A stretch of DNA of 47,399 nt from a virus, in IMG/VR virus record IMGVR_UViG_3300023082_000003, positions 1-47,399 of that record; one strand, given 5' to 3'. Each line of letters opens with the position of its first letter. The stretch's first letter is position 1. The translations under genes and the position numbers were made by a program. This document shows, in pieces, positions 13,388 through 20,376 of the stretch. The notes under the pieces were generated by a model. It was not told where the DNA came from, ran no database searches, and was given only the letters and a program-made list of their open reading frames with translations.

Positions 13388-13978
13388 ATCATCCTCCTGC
13401 GCATTCACAGAGTGCGCAGCGGGATGCGGGACGCCAACTCCGCACATGCGGGCCACCTTGCATCGAAATCGCCCGACCGAGGGAGCTCTTAAGTCGGGAG
13501 GAAATGGTGACGGCCGTGGAATTCGGCGCCGGATCGACGTGACCGGTAACCCAAGGAAACCGTGGGCAACGGAACCAGCCAGAGCGCTACGGTCACCTTC
13601 TTGACTGATGTTCGCCGGCCAGTTGAAACGACCATGTGGGTGCCGCCACTGCGGATAAGCCTGTGTGAATCGACGATCTGGTGCGTGATCTGGCCCGGTC
13701 ACCTTGCTGGAGCTTTTTAGCTGCGAAGGCGAGGCTGTATCGGGGTGTGATCTGAAAAATGCGCAGGCGATGCGCTAAGCGCGACGGGTAACCGGGTTCC
13801 TAGGCCGGGTGACCGAAGCGTGACCATGTAGCTCAGTTGGTAGAGCGGCCTCGCAAAAGGCGCGTCGGCGGTTCGATTCCGCCTGTGGAAGTCGGTTCGC
13901 TGCCGGCCAGATCGCACCCCAATGCAGATTTAAAAGGTAGCCACTGCCTTCCCAGTGAGCGAGCAATAGGAGATTGCG
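13388..13978. other. 591-bp non-coding stretch
   Basis: No frame here has protein-like composition with a good start; the longest minus-strand frame (13187-13702) is antisense to the 147-aa gene and Arg/Pro-rich. The stretch holds several hairpins (TGCGCA arms at 13398-13403 and 13413-13418; CCCGAC / GTCGGG at 13472-13477 and 13493-13498) and the tRNA-like element at 13822-13890. It may encode one or more untranslated RNAs. Confidence 0.55.
13822..13890 (+). tRNA. tRNA-like element with shortened anticodon arm
   Basis: A perfect D-arm (GCTC AGTTGGTA GAGC, 13831-13846, preceded by TA) and a perfect T-arm (GGCGG TTCGATT CCGCC, 13867-13883) are present. Between them are only 20 bases instead of 22-23. 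The anticodon arm is a 4-bp stem GCCT / AGGC with a 6-base loop CGCAAA, so a 7-base loop with U33 is lacking. The acceptor strands (13822-13828 and 13884-13890) pair imperfectly and no CCA is encoded. It may be a decayed tRNA or a tRNA mimic; decoding is doubtful. Confidence 0.5.
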
Positions 13979-14314
13979 ATGAGTGAAGACGAAAAGTTGC
14001 TCATGCTGGCGGCGAAAGCCGAAGGGCGCGAACCCCCAATTGATGCAAATGGCGTTTGGAGCGCATGGGTTGGTAGCCCTGAAAGCGGTCATTGGTGGAA
14101 TCCGCTGGAAGACGATGGCGATGCGCTGCGACTGGCGATGAAGCTACGAATGACCGTCGAGCAAAGTATGTTCGAGATCAAGTCTTCAGCGTTTATCCCC
14201 CAACGAACGACTAGATCATTTTTCAATTCGGTCAGCGGAAACGTCACTAGAGACAAGGCAACTCGTCGCGCCATCGTCCTTACTGCTGCTGCGTTTGCCA
14301 AAGCCACCGCGTAA
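13979..14314 (+). CDS. Conserved hypothetical phage protein (111 aa)
   Basis: AGGAG lies 8 bases before the ATG. The N-terminal half contains WNPLEDDGDALRLAMKLRM (residues ~40-58), a pattern common in a family of phage proteins of unknown role. The C-terminal half ends with ATRRAIVLTAAAFAKA, also typical. No enzyme motif is visible. It is the first gene after the long non-coding stretch. Confidence 0.8.
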   Translation: MSEDEKLLMLAAKAEGREPPIDANGVWSAWVGSPESGHWWNPLEDDGDALRLAMKLRMTVEQSMFEIKSSAFIPQRTTRSFFNSVSGNVTRDKATRRAIVLTAAAFAKATA

Positions 14315-14438
14315 CACCCCGCCTACACCCACCCCCACCGAACATATCGCACTGCCCATCCTCCGCTGCCTATCTGGCCGATCGCGTTCTTGGCTTGGGC
14401 AGTGCCGTGTGTTTGGTCAACCAGCAAGGACCACGCAA

Positions 14439-14615
14439 ATGGCGAAAGAGCTCGTAGGGCACATCTGCCGCCTTTGCGGCGGCGCCTTCCAAACACGGCC
14501 GAAGGCAAAGAAGCATGTAATTCGAGCTCACGCCGAGAAGGTCACTCACCGACACGGCCCAGGCCAGCACGTCGATTATCTCTGGATTGAAAACAGCCCG
14601 TGGAGGCGATCATGA
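14439..14615 (+). CDS. C2H2-type zinc-finger protein (58 aa)
   Basis: The product begins MAKELVGHICRLCGGAFQ and continues with KKHVIRAHAEK, giving a Cys-x2-Cys ... His-x3-His arrangement like a single C2H2 finger. AAGGA lies 9 bases before ATG 14439. The frame extends upstream but is Pro-rich with no ribosome site, so I exclude that part. Its stop overlaps the next start (ATGA). A small DNA- or RNA-binding protein is likely; the target is unknown. Confidence 0.7.
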   Translation: MAKELVGHICRLCGGAFQTRPKAKKHVIRAHAEKVTHRHGPGQHVDYLWIENSPWRRS

Positions 14616-15040
14616 ATGCATTTGCGAAAGCGCAGTTTGAGTATGACAACCGCCTCCCGGTGGAGCATGACGAAGATCCCGCCGTAACCGAGTGGATCAA
14701 CTGCAACGCCAGTCGGTTGATGGATGGCGAGACGGTCACCTGGGGCTACAGGAAGTCGGACAAGGGCCAGGTCAAGGCCGACGAGTTCTACACGGCAGTG
14801 CAGGAACACCTGACGTCGCGCCAGATCGACGGCGAGGACCAGCGTGACGCATTCGCCCGGCTGGTCGTTGCGAATCTGGTCTGGGGCCACCGCATGGACG
14901 GCCGCGAGCAGGCGCAGTACCTGATGGGGCCTAAGTCGGCCCTCAAGGACATCGCGGTATCGCTGTTGCAGCCTCACGCAGCCAGGGCAGTCGCGCTGGA
15001 CGCCGAGTACATGCGCCAGTCAGAGGAGTGCGGATTTTGA
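14612..15040 (+). CDS. Hypothetical early protein (142 aa)
   Basis: GGAGG lies 5 bases before ATG 14612, which overlaps the zinc-finger gene stop. The product (MNAFAKAQFEYDNRLPVEHD ...) is acidic, with a Trp-containing segment (VTWGYRKSDKG) and a helical C-terminal half (RDAFARLVVANLVWG). The opening matches a family of Pseudomonas phage proteins of unknown function. The stop is shared with the TTG start of the next gene. Confidence 0.75.
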   Translation: MNAFAKAQFEYDNRLPVEHDEDPAVTEWINCNASRLMDGETVTWGYRKSDKGQVKADEFYTAVQEHLTSRQIDGEDQRDAFARLVVANLVWGHRMDGREQAQYLMGPKSALKDIAVSLLQPHAARAVALDAEYMRQSEECGF

Positions 15041-15243
15041 GCCCGCACGTTTTGATCGGCCGTTACCTCGACGACATCGAATCTGGCGACAGGCCTGTCC
15101 TCTACGAACACCTTGCCGAGAAATGCATCGTCGACCACTTCATGTCCGGCGCGATCGACGCCGAGGAATTCCACTACTACTGCGAGCGCTTTCGCCGTGC
15201 TGTTGGGCGTGCCGTGGTGCAAAACGCAAGGAGAGCAGCATGA
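15037..15243 (+). CDS. Small early protein with TTG start (68 aa)
   Basis: I chose TTG 15037 because it overlaps the upstream stop (TTGA) and GAGGAG lies 9 bases before it; GTG 15028 would place that site flush against the codon. The product begins MSPHVLIGRYLDDIESGDRP and has LYEHLAEKCIVDHFM and EEFHYYCERFRRAVG, a mostly helical acidic protein. No family is recognised. Confidence 0.65.
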   Translation: MSPHVLIGRYLDDIESGDRPVLYEHLAEKCIVDHFMSGAIDAEEFHYYCERFRRAVGRAVVQNARRAA

Positions 15244-15410
15244 GCCAGCCAATCGTCAAATCACTGATCGACGATCAGATCGCCGAGATTGAGCGAAGCC
15301 TCGCGATCATCGGCGCCGGCCTTCCCCGCGAAATGCCAGTCGCCCATCTGCCACCGAAGCTGGTTGAGGCAGTAAAGGCCGGGCGGATCAGCGTGAGGCC
15401 CCGGCAGTGA
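15240..15410 (+). CDS. Small early protein (56 aa)
   Basis: ATG 15240 overlaps the preceding stop (ATGA) with AAGGAG just upstream. The 56-residue product reads MSQPIVKSLIDDQIAEIERS, then LAIIGAGLPREMP and a short basic end. A helical, possibly dimerising small protein; function unknown. Its stop overlaps the next start (GTGA). Confidence 0.65.
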   Translation: MSQPIVKSLIDDQIAEIERSLAIIGAGLPREMPVAHLPPKLVEAVKAGRISVRPRQ

Positions 15411-15523
15411 CCGCCACCCAGCGCCGTCGCCGCCTTATCTTCTGGCGCGGATCGTTCCCGGTCCTCGCAGCCTTCACCGTCCTGATGATCTCGCTGTCCC
15501 TCGCTGACCGAATCACGCAATAA
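15407..15523 (+). CDS. 38-residue membrane microprotein
   Basis: GTG 15407 overlaps the preceding stop (GTGA). The product has a strongly basic N-terminus (TATQRRRRL) followed by a TM helix (FPVLAAFTVLMISLSLA). The positive-inside pattern and the exact overlap support a small inner-membrane protein. Too short for family assignment. Confidence 0.5.
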   Translation: MTATQRRRRLIFWRGSFPVLAAFTVLMISLSLADRITQ

Positions 15524-15544
15524 CCCCCACCCTATTCAATCGCA

Positions 15545-15567
15545 GCGCCCCGGCACACGGATGGCGC
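15545..15567 (+). other. Leader hairpin before the 102-aa gene
   Basis: GCGCC / GGCGC outer stem with an inner CCG / CGG stem and a 5-base loop (gcaca), 11 bases before the start codon and directly ahead of GGGAGA. It follows a C-rich CCCCCACCCTATTC tract, a layout shared with the leader before 22986. Confidence 0.5.
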
Positions 15568-15578
15568 GGGAGACTCAC

Positions 15579-15887
15579 ATGCAAAATACACCTGTCGAAG
15601 TATTCGTCGCCGAAGGCTTCCCGGTACGAATCACACCTGAAGTATTGGCCGCTGCGTTCTGGGGCATGGATTGCGTCCAACAGGCCGACTTCTTCCAGGC
15701 CCTCGCCAAACGCATTGAGCAGGAAAGCCCAGAGGCTTATGGCTTCGGTGAGTTGCAGTGGTGCGGGCTGAAGCAAGAGCTTCGTCAACCGGGCCGCGAG
15801 CTCGCAAACCAAATGCACATGGCTCTTTCCGCGTTCGCTTACGACTTCTGGCCTCAACAGCCTGAAGGCGCCCGCACTGGCTTGTAA
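15579..15887 (+). CDS. Hypothetical early protein (102 aa)
   Basis: GGAG lies 7 bases before ATG 15579. The protein (MQNTPVEVFVAEGFPVRITP ...) has an LAAAFWGMDCVQQADFF segment and ends QMHMALSAFAYDFWPQ. Phage proteins of this kind, with a short strand region then helices with aromatic residues, occur near single-strand annealing genes. No function is known. The next gene is 12 bases downstream. Confidence 0.7.
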   Translation: MQNTPVEVFVAEGFPVRITPEVLAAAFWGMDCVQQADFFQALAKRIEQESPEAYGFGELQWCGLKQELRQPGRELANQMHMALSAFAYDFWPQQPEGARTGL

Positions 15888-15899
15888 CTGGAGATCATC

Positions 15900-16628
15900 A
15901 TGTCTGAGAAAAACCTCAGCATCTGGAGCCAGGTCGAGAAGACCGACACCAGGTTCACGAAAGAAGCCAAGGTCGGCGGCCAGAACATCACCAGCCTTAA
16001 CGGCACGGCGATGATCATGAAAGCCACCGAAGTGTTCGGTCCGGTCGGCATCGGCTTCGGCTGGAAGGTCATCGAAGAGCGCTTCGACAAGGGCGCAGAG
16101 ATGTTCAGCGGTGAAGGCGACAAGCGCGTCAGCCTCGGCTTCGAGCTGAACCACACGATCAAGATTACCTTCTGGTTCAAGCACGAGGGTGAGCGCGGCG
16201 AGCTTGAGCAGTACGGCTGCACACCCTACCTGTACAAATCGAAGTTCGGCACCACCACCGACGGCGAGGCGCCGAAAAAGTCCCTCACGGACGCCATCAA
16301 GAAGTCCCTGTCAATGCTCGGCTTCAGCGCTGACGTGTTCCTGGGCTTGTTCGATGACCGCGACTACGTGGACCAGCGCCGCGACGAGGTCCTGATCGAG
16401 CAGGCGGTGGACAGGGTTGCAGAAGAGGAGCGTCAGAAGCAGGAGCGCCTCGACTTCATCGCATCGGTTATCAAGCACATGAGCGAAGCCAAGACACCGA
16501 ACGAGCTGAAGAAGATTCATGACTCAGCGGTTCGCCAGTTGGCCGCACGACGCGATGACAAGGCCGTCACCCGCATTGCTCGCGAGTACGAAGAACAGAA
16601 ACCCCGCTTTGATAAGGAGGCTGCGTGA
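15900..16628 (+). CDS. Putative single-strand annealing protein (Rad52-like)
   Basis: The 242-residue protein has an N-terminal domain with INGTAMIM-like sequence (SLNGTAMIMKATEVFG), GFGWKVIEERFD and TKITFWFKHE-like strands, followed by a Gly/Lys segment (KKSLTDAIKKSLSMLGFSAD) near residue 140. This order resembles Sak/Rad52-type annealing proteins, in which the DAIKKSL helix precedes an FLG-type end. The C-terminal third is a charged helix. Such proteins anneal complementary strands during recombination, often partnered by Gp157 or an exonuclease; Gp157 is the next gene. A RecT-type annealing protein is an alternative. No exonuclease gene is visible nearby. Confidence 0.6.
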   Translation: MSEKNLSIWSQVEKTDTRFTKEAKVGGQNITSLNGTAMIMKATEVFGPVGIGFGWKVIEERFDKGAEMFSGEGDKRVSLGFELNHTIKITFWFKHEGERGELEQYGCTPYLYKSKFGTTTDGEAPKKSLTDAIKKSLSMLGFSADVFLGLFDDRDYVDQRRDEVLIEQAVDRVAEEERQKQERLDFIASVIKHMSEAKTPNELKKIHDSAVRQLAARRDDKAVTRIAREYEEQKPRFDKEAA

Positions 16629-17125
16629 TGACTGCGCTCTACCAGATCAGCAAGGAATTTCAGGAGCTCGCCGTTCTGGCCGAGACGGCCGACGAAGACT
16701 TAGCCGTCGCCATCCACGACACGATGGGCGCCATTCAGGCCGAGTTCGAGGACAAGGGCAAGGCGATCGCCATGCTGACGCTCAACATAGACGGCGATCT
16801 TGAGGCTATCCAGTCGCAGATTGACCGGCTCACCGAGCGCAAGCGGATCATCAACAACCGCAAGGAATCGCTCAAGGAGTACCTGCGCACGAACATGGAG
16901 GCGGCGGGCATCAGCAAGATCAGTCATCCGCTGTTCACCATCAGCTTGGGCAAGGGCAAGCCGGTTGTCGTCATCGACAGCGAGCGCGACATACCTGACG
17001 ATTTTATACGCACGAAAGTGACCAGCGCACCGGACAAGGCTGAGATCGCCAAGGCCATCAAGGAAGGTGTTGAGGTGCCGGGCGCTCACAGCGAGATCGG
17101 CAAGTCATCAATCAGCATTAAGTGA
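16628..17125 (+). CDS. Siphovirus Gp157 family protein
   Basis: The 165-residue protein matches Gp157: MTALYQISKEFQELAVLAE, a long coiled coil (IQSQIDRLTERKRIINNRKE), then YLRTNMEAAGISKISHPLF and the strand FTISLGKGKPVVVI, ending IPDDFIRTK and VPGAHSEIGKSSISIK. Gp157 proteins travel with phage recombination genes. AAGGAGG lies 7 bases before ATG 16628, which shares a base with the preceding stop. GTG 16625 is possible but too close to that site. Confidence 0.9.
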   Translation: MTALYQISKEFQELAVLAETADEDLAVAIHDTMGAIQAEFEDKGKAIAMLTLNIDGDLEAIQSQIDRLTERKRIINNRKESLKEYLRTNMEAAGISKISHPLFTISLGKGKPVVVIDSERDIPDDFIRTKVTSAPDKAEIAKAIKEGVEVPGAHSEIGKSSISIK

Positions 17126-17132
17126 GGTTGCC

Positions 17133-17834
17133 ATGGCAGTTTCCCTCGAATTAAGCATGGTCCAACAGAATCGCGCCCTCTCCGCTCAACTGGAGGCGGC
17201 CACAGAAGAGTTTGAACGCAATGGCGGGGTGATCGAGCGCCTGGAGCTGAGAACGTTTGCCAAGCCGATCTTCAACAGTGAGGTCATTTCGCCCAGCGCC
17301 AAGCTCAGTAAAGCGGTGAACATCCAGAAGTCGGAGAAGGCCACCGCCTTCGAGCGAGGCATCGCGGAAAAGCTGAAATGCTACGTGCACCTTGGTGTAG
17401 CGGTGGCAGCAAAAGACCTGGGCCTTGGCACTCGCCGGCTGAACTTCATCGCGAGCAATTACGGCATCGTGTTCAAGAGCCACGGGCACCGCAGCGCAGT
17501 CGCCGACAAGGAGAAGCACGAGGCCCTTCTGCTGCCCGATGTCAAACAGGCAATCTCCGAAGGTGCTACGCAGCAGGACCTGATCCGACGGTTTGGCATT
17601 GCAAAATCGCGACTGGTCAAAATGGCAAAGACCCACAACTTCAACTTGCCCGGCCTGGTGGACGAGGCAGCAGATCGCAAGCTGATCGACCGCATCAAGG
17701 CTTTCGCCGAATTGGGCGTGCCTAGAACCACGTGTGCCCGGTGCATGCAGATCAGCCAAAAGAAGCTGTGGCGGATTATCGACATGTACGCCATTCACTA
17801 CCCGGTCAAAGAACGGCGCGCGGAGGCAGTATGA
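17133..17834 (+). CDS. Putative DNA-binding protein with repeated HTH segments
   Basis: The 233-residue protein has three segments that read like helix-turn-helix units: GVAVAAKDLGLGTRRLNFIA (residues ~90-110), ATQQDLIRRFGIAKSRLVKM (~143-162) and GVPRTTCARCMQISQKKLWR (~196-215). The N-terminal third is helical. ATG 17133 follows GAGG; an upstream reading is Arg/Cys-rich and unsupported. A regulator or nucleoid-like protein is plausible. I recognise no named family. The stop overlaps the next start (ATGA). Confidence 0.7.
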   Translation: MAVSLELSMVQQNRALSAQLEAATEEFERNGGVIERLELRTFAKPIFNSEVISPSAKLSKAVNIQKSEKATAFERGIAEKLKCYVHLGVAVAAKDLGLGTRRLNFIASNYGIVFKSHGHRSAVADKEKHEALLLPDVKQAISEGATQQDLIRRFGIAKSRLVKMAKTHNFNLPGLVDEAADRKLIDRIKAFAELGVPRTTCARCMQISQKKLWRIIDMYAIHYPVKERRAEAV

Positions 17835-18292
17835 AGAAGCGCAAACCCCACAACCTCCGGGCGAGGATTGAACGGTCATGCCGCGCCATCCTCAGCACCA
17901 ACCACGTCTGCGTCGTGAACATAGATCCAACCGGCCATCAACAGATGTTCAACTGGAAGAGCGTCAAGCGGATCACTTCGCGGCAGGTTCTGGACGCGAT
18001 CTTTGACGTCCCGCACAACTGGACGATCTACATCAGTTGCATGTGCATGCGCCAGGACGGAAGCGAGTACCTGAAATCGGTCGAGATCGCGCCGATGGGT
18101 ATGTACCTCGCAAGCCATCTGACCGACACGATCGAGCACTACTACACCGAGTTGCGTGCCAGCTGCAATGCTCAGCACCTGGTGGCTTACGGCTGGATAG
18201 CGATCCCTTCCGCCATATCCCTGGACGAGGATCAGGCCGCAAGGGTGTTCAAGGCCGCGGGCGCATGGAGTCAGACCAAGGTGGCGGCGTGA
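17831..18292 (+). CDS. Conserved Pseudomonas phage protein (153 aa)
   Basis: The protein begins MKKRKPHNLRARIERSCRAI and continues STNHVCVVNID, then the W-rich NWKSVKRITSRQV segment and a C-terminal YGWIAIPSAISLDEDQAARV. I recognise this as a family widespread in Pseudomonas prophages, with no assigned function. The basic N-terminus suggests nucleic-acid contact. GGAGG lies 4 bases before ATG 17831, which overlaps the upstream stop. Confidence 0.8.
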   Translation: MKKRKPHNLRARIERSCRAILSTNHVCVVNIDPTGHQQMFNWKSVKRITSRQVLDAIFDVPHNWTIYISCMCMRQDGSEYLKSVEIAPMGMYLASHLTDTIEHYYTELRASCNAQHLVAYGWIAIPSAISLDEDQAARVFKAAGAWSQTKVAA

Positions 18293-18373
18293 AGCGCATC
18301 AGCACACGCGTGGCGCAGCGCCGCCGGCAGGAACACATCCACCTCCCCGCAAGCGGATTGAAGGAGCCAGTTC

Positions 18374-18709
18374 ATGGCAATGACCCAACAGCAGCGCGAC
18401 GAGAAGGCTGCGCTGAAACGCAAGTCAGTTGGCGAGGAAGAGCTGAGGTTGCGAGTTCGGCCGGGTACCAAGCAAGCCCTCGCTGAGCTGATGGCTTGGG
18501 CTGAGATCGAGGAGCAAGGCGAAGCGCTGACAGTGATGATTCACCGGCTTCACGAATTAGGGCCTGATCGGGCCCGGCCATTACTGCTCGTGCCGCGCCA
18601 CGAATACCGACCTTCCAGAACCGTGGCGCGGCTTTTCGCTGAGAAAAGCATGTTGATTATCGGCAAGGACCCGGGCGACGAGATCATCAGCCCGGTGATG
18701 CAGGCGTAA
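18374..18709 (+). CDS. Ribbon-helix-helix-like small protein (111 aa)
   Basis: AGGAG lies 7 bases before the ATG. The N-terminal half (RDEKAALKRKSVGEEELRLR, then RPGTKQALAELMAWA) resembles a ribbon-helix-helix DNA-binding unit: a basic strand followed by two helices. The C-terminal half is unlike known domains. An 11-bp-arm inverted repeat (18592-18632) lies within its coding sequence. It is possibly a transcription regulator. Confidence 0.7.
   Translation: MAMTQQQRDEKAALKRKSVGEEELRLRVRPGTKQALAELMAWAEIEEQGEALTVMIHRLHELGPDRARPLLLVPRHEYRPSRTVARLFAEKSMLIIGKDPGDEIISPVMQA
18592..18632. repeat. 11-bp-arm inverted repeat, CGCGCCACGAA family
   Basis: GCCGCGCCACG (18592-18602) faces CGTGGCGCGGC (18622-18632) across 19 bases. 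The left arm includes CGCGCCACGAAT, 11 of 12 matching the word at 2427-2438. It lies inside the RHH-like coding sequence; TTTT follows the right arm but coding continues. Confidence 0.65.
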
Positions 18710-18748
18710 CACCACTACGCCGGTGTCACGCAGGCATAACGCCGGTGT
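18700..18748. repeat. Short direct repeats between genes
   Basis: GCAGGCRTAAC occurs at 18700-18710 and 18730-18740, and ACGCCGGTGT at 18717-18726 and 18739-18748. This looks like a partial local duplication upstream of the gene at 18781. It may be operator-like or a remnant; no promoter is obvious. Confidence 0.5.
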
Positions 18749-18780
18749 GGACGAACCCGAACTGCCAGGGGCTAACCCTT

Positions 18781-19056
18781 ATGGAAACATCTACGCCTGA
18801 CGGCCGTGAATATCTCGGTCGAATGGACCACGGTTTAACGAATTGCGGCCGCGTCGTTATGAGCCGCTGGGACCAGCCTGAGCGCAGTGACAACGCCGCA
18901 GACCTCGGACGATTTATCAGCGATGTTCGCCTCAGTGGACTGACCCACACAAGTGCTGAGCGTTTCCGTGGCGACCCTATGCCTGATTGGGTTGGTCAGT
19001 CTAAGTGCGGTGATTTGAATTGCCGCTGTCAAAAGTACTGTTTGGCGGCGGACTGA
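18781..19056 (+). CDS. Hypothetical protein with Cys-rich C-terminus (91 aa)
   Basis: The product begins METSTPDGREYLGRMDHGLT and ends with CGDLNCRCQKYCLAAD, a compact four-cysteine tail that may bind a metal. AGGGG lies about 11 bases before ATG 18781; GTG 18745 would add 12 residues. No family is recognised. Its stop codon directly abuts the stop of a minus-strand gene (19057). Confidence 0.6.
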   Translation: METSTPDGREYLGRMDHGLTNCGRVVMSRWDQPERSDNAADLGRFISDVRLSGLTHTSAERFRGDPMPDWVGQSKCGDLNCRCQKYCLAAD

Positions 19057-19251
19057 TCACACCTGCAGCGCATCAACCGCTGCCTCGATGGCAATCACAG
19101 CCTGAGAGCCAATATGCGGCCGGACATCTGATTCAAGCAGGCACGCCGCAACGGTCTCTGTGAGGTCATCGGGATCAATACCCCGCTTCCTGATTTCGGC
19201 CAATACAAATATCAGTGCCGTTTCCAGCGCCAACTCTCTGTCTTCGCTCAT
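19057..19251 (-). CDS. Minus-strand small protein inside plus operon (64 aa)
   Basis: This frame opposes its neighbours. It begins MSEDRELALETALIFVLAEI and has RKRGIDPDDLTETVAACLLE, an acidic helical protein that reads like a real phage protein. AGGAAGGG lies 8 bases before ATG 19251. The stop codon touches the stop of the convergent gene at 19056. No antisense function is shown. Confidence is moderate because strand switching here is unexpected. Confidence 0.5.
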   Translation of the reverse strand: MSEDRELALETALIFVLAEIRKRGIDPDDLTETVAACLLESDVRPHIGSQAVIAIEAAVDALQV

Positions 19252-19315
19252 GACCGTATCCCTTCCTGTGGAGCGGTAAGCGTAGGCCATTTTTCCCATC
19301 GCATGGAATCGAACC

Positions 19316-20329
19316 ATGAGTCAGCAGCACCAGATTCTGGTCGGCGATTGCATCGATATGATGCGGACGCTGCCGGACCAGTCCGTTCACACCTGCGTGA
19401 CCAGCCCGCCGTACTTCGGCTTGCGGGATTACGGCGTCGAGGGCCAGATCGGCCTGGAGGAAACGCCCGCCATGTTCATCGCGCGATTAGTCGCCGTGTT
19501 CCGAGAAGTGCGCCGAGTACTCCGCGACGACGGCACGATCTGGGTAAACATGGGTGACAGCTACGCAGGAAGCTGGGGAGCCCAAGGCAGGCCTCAAGGT
19601 GATGGGCAGATGTCCGGGCGCAGCGTGACGTCCGCGCGGCAGATCAACGAACACCCGCGATTCAAATCGGGCACCGGCGTGCGCGGTCGCGAGATGGGAA
19701 TGAAGTCAAAGGACCTTATGGGTATGCCTTGGCGGCTCGCTTTCGCGCTGCAGGACGATGGATGGTATTTGAGGCAGGACATCATCTGGAACAAGCCAAA
19801 CCCGATGCCTGAGAGCGTGCGAGATAGATGCACCAAGTCGCACGAATACATCTTCCTGCTGAGCAAATCGAAGAAGTACTACTTCGACCAGCCCGCCATT
19901 GCAGAAGATGCGTTAGAGCCGCGAGGCCCTGGCAACGTATCGCCCATAGAGGCACTGCCGGGAGAGCGGCCCACAGAAAATTCGAATATCCGTGGCTCGC
20001 TTCACAAAATCGGGCCGCGCTTCACCCGAAATAAGCGGAGCGTTTGGACGGTGGCCACGCACAGTTTCAAAGGCGCCCACTTCGCTACCTTCCCGCCTGA
20101 CCTGATCCGGCCTTGCATTCTCGCCGGCGCGCCGCGCGGCGGCGTCGTGCTGGACCCGTTCGGCGGCGCCGGTACCACGTCGCTGGTTTCGATGCAGGAA
20201 GGCCGTCGTTCGATCATCTGCGAGCTGAACCCTGATTACGCAGCCATGGCTCGCGCTCGCATAGAGGCTGCCTGGCTGGATGGCGCCGCGCAGATGGACG
20301 TCTTTCACGACGCGCCCCCGGCGGCCTGA
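19316..20329 (+). CDS. DNA methyltransferase, SPPY type (m4C/m6A)
   Basis: The 337-residue protein is an amino-methyltransferase. The catalytic motif IV, TSPPYFGLRDYG, comes first (Ser30-Tyr33) and the SAM-binding motif I, DPFGGAGTTSL, comes late (Asp280), so the order is the beta class used by many N4-cytosine and some N6-adenine enzymes. RVLRDDGTIWVNMGDSY and QDIIWNKPNPMPES are typical intervening segments. The region between ~85 and 135 is probably part of the target-recognition domain. No cognate endonuclease is nearby, so it probably protects phage DNA or regulates genes. A C5-methyltransferase gene follows 47 bases on. Confidence 0.92.
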   Translation: MSQQHQILVGDCIDMMRTLPDQSVHTCVTSPPYFGLRDYGVEGQIGLEETPAMFIARLVAVFREVRRVLRDDGTIWVNMGDSYAGSWGAQGRPQGDGQMSGRSVTSARQINEHPRFKSGTGVRGREMGMKSKDLMGMPWRLAFALQDDGWYLRQDIIWNKPNPMPESVRDRCTKSHEYIFLLSKSKKYYFDQPAIAEDALEPRGPGNVSPIEALPGERPTENSNIRGSLHKIGPRFTRNKRSVWTVATHSFKGAHFATFPPDLIRPCILAGAPRGGVVLDPFGGAGTTSLVSMQEGRRSIICELNPDYAAMARARIEAAWLDGAAQMDVFHDAPPAA

Positions 20330-20376
20330 CTTATCCCATTCCCACCTTTGAATCACGCCACTGGCGAGGATCAGCA

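Noticed and set aside
13187-13702. Minus-strand frame of 171 codons
   Set aside because: Its C-terminal half is antisense to the 147-aa gene, its start has no site and its composition (Arg, Pro, His) is not protein-like.
18289-18486. GTG-started frame overlapping the RHH-like gene
   Set aside because: The first 25 residues look plausible and the GTGA overlap fits the operon, but most of it overlaps the well-supported gene at 18374 in another frame and becomes Arg/Ser-rich.
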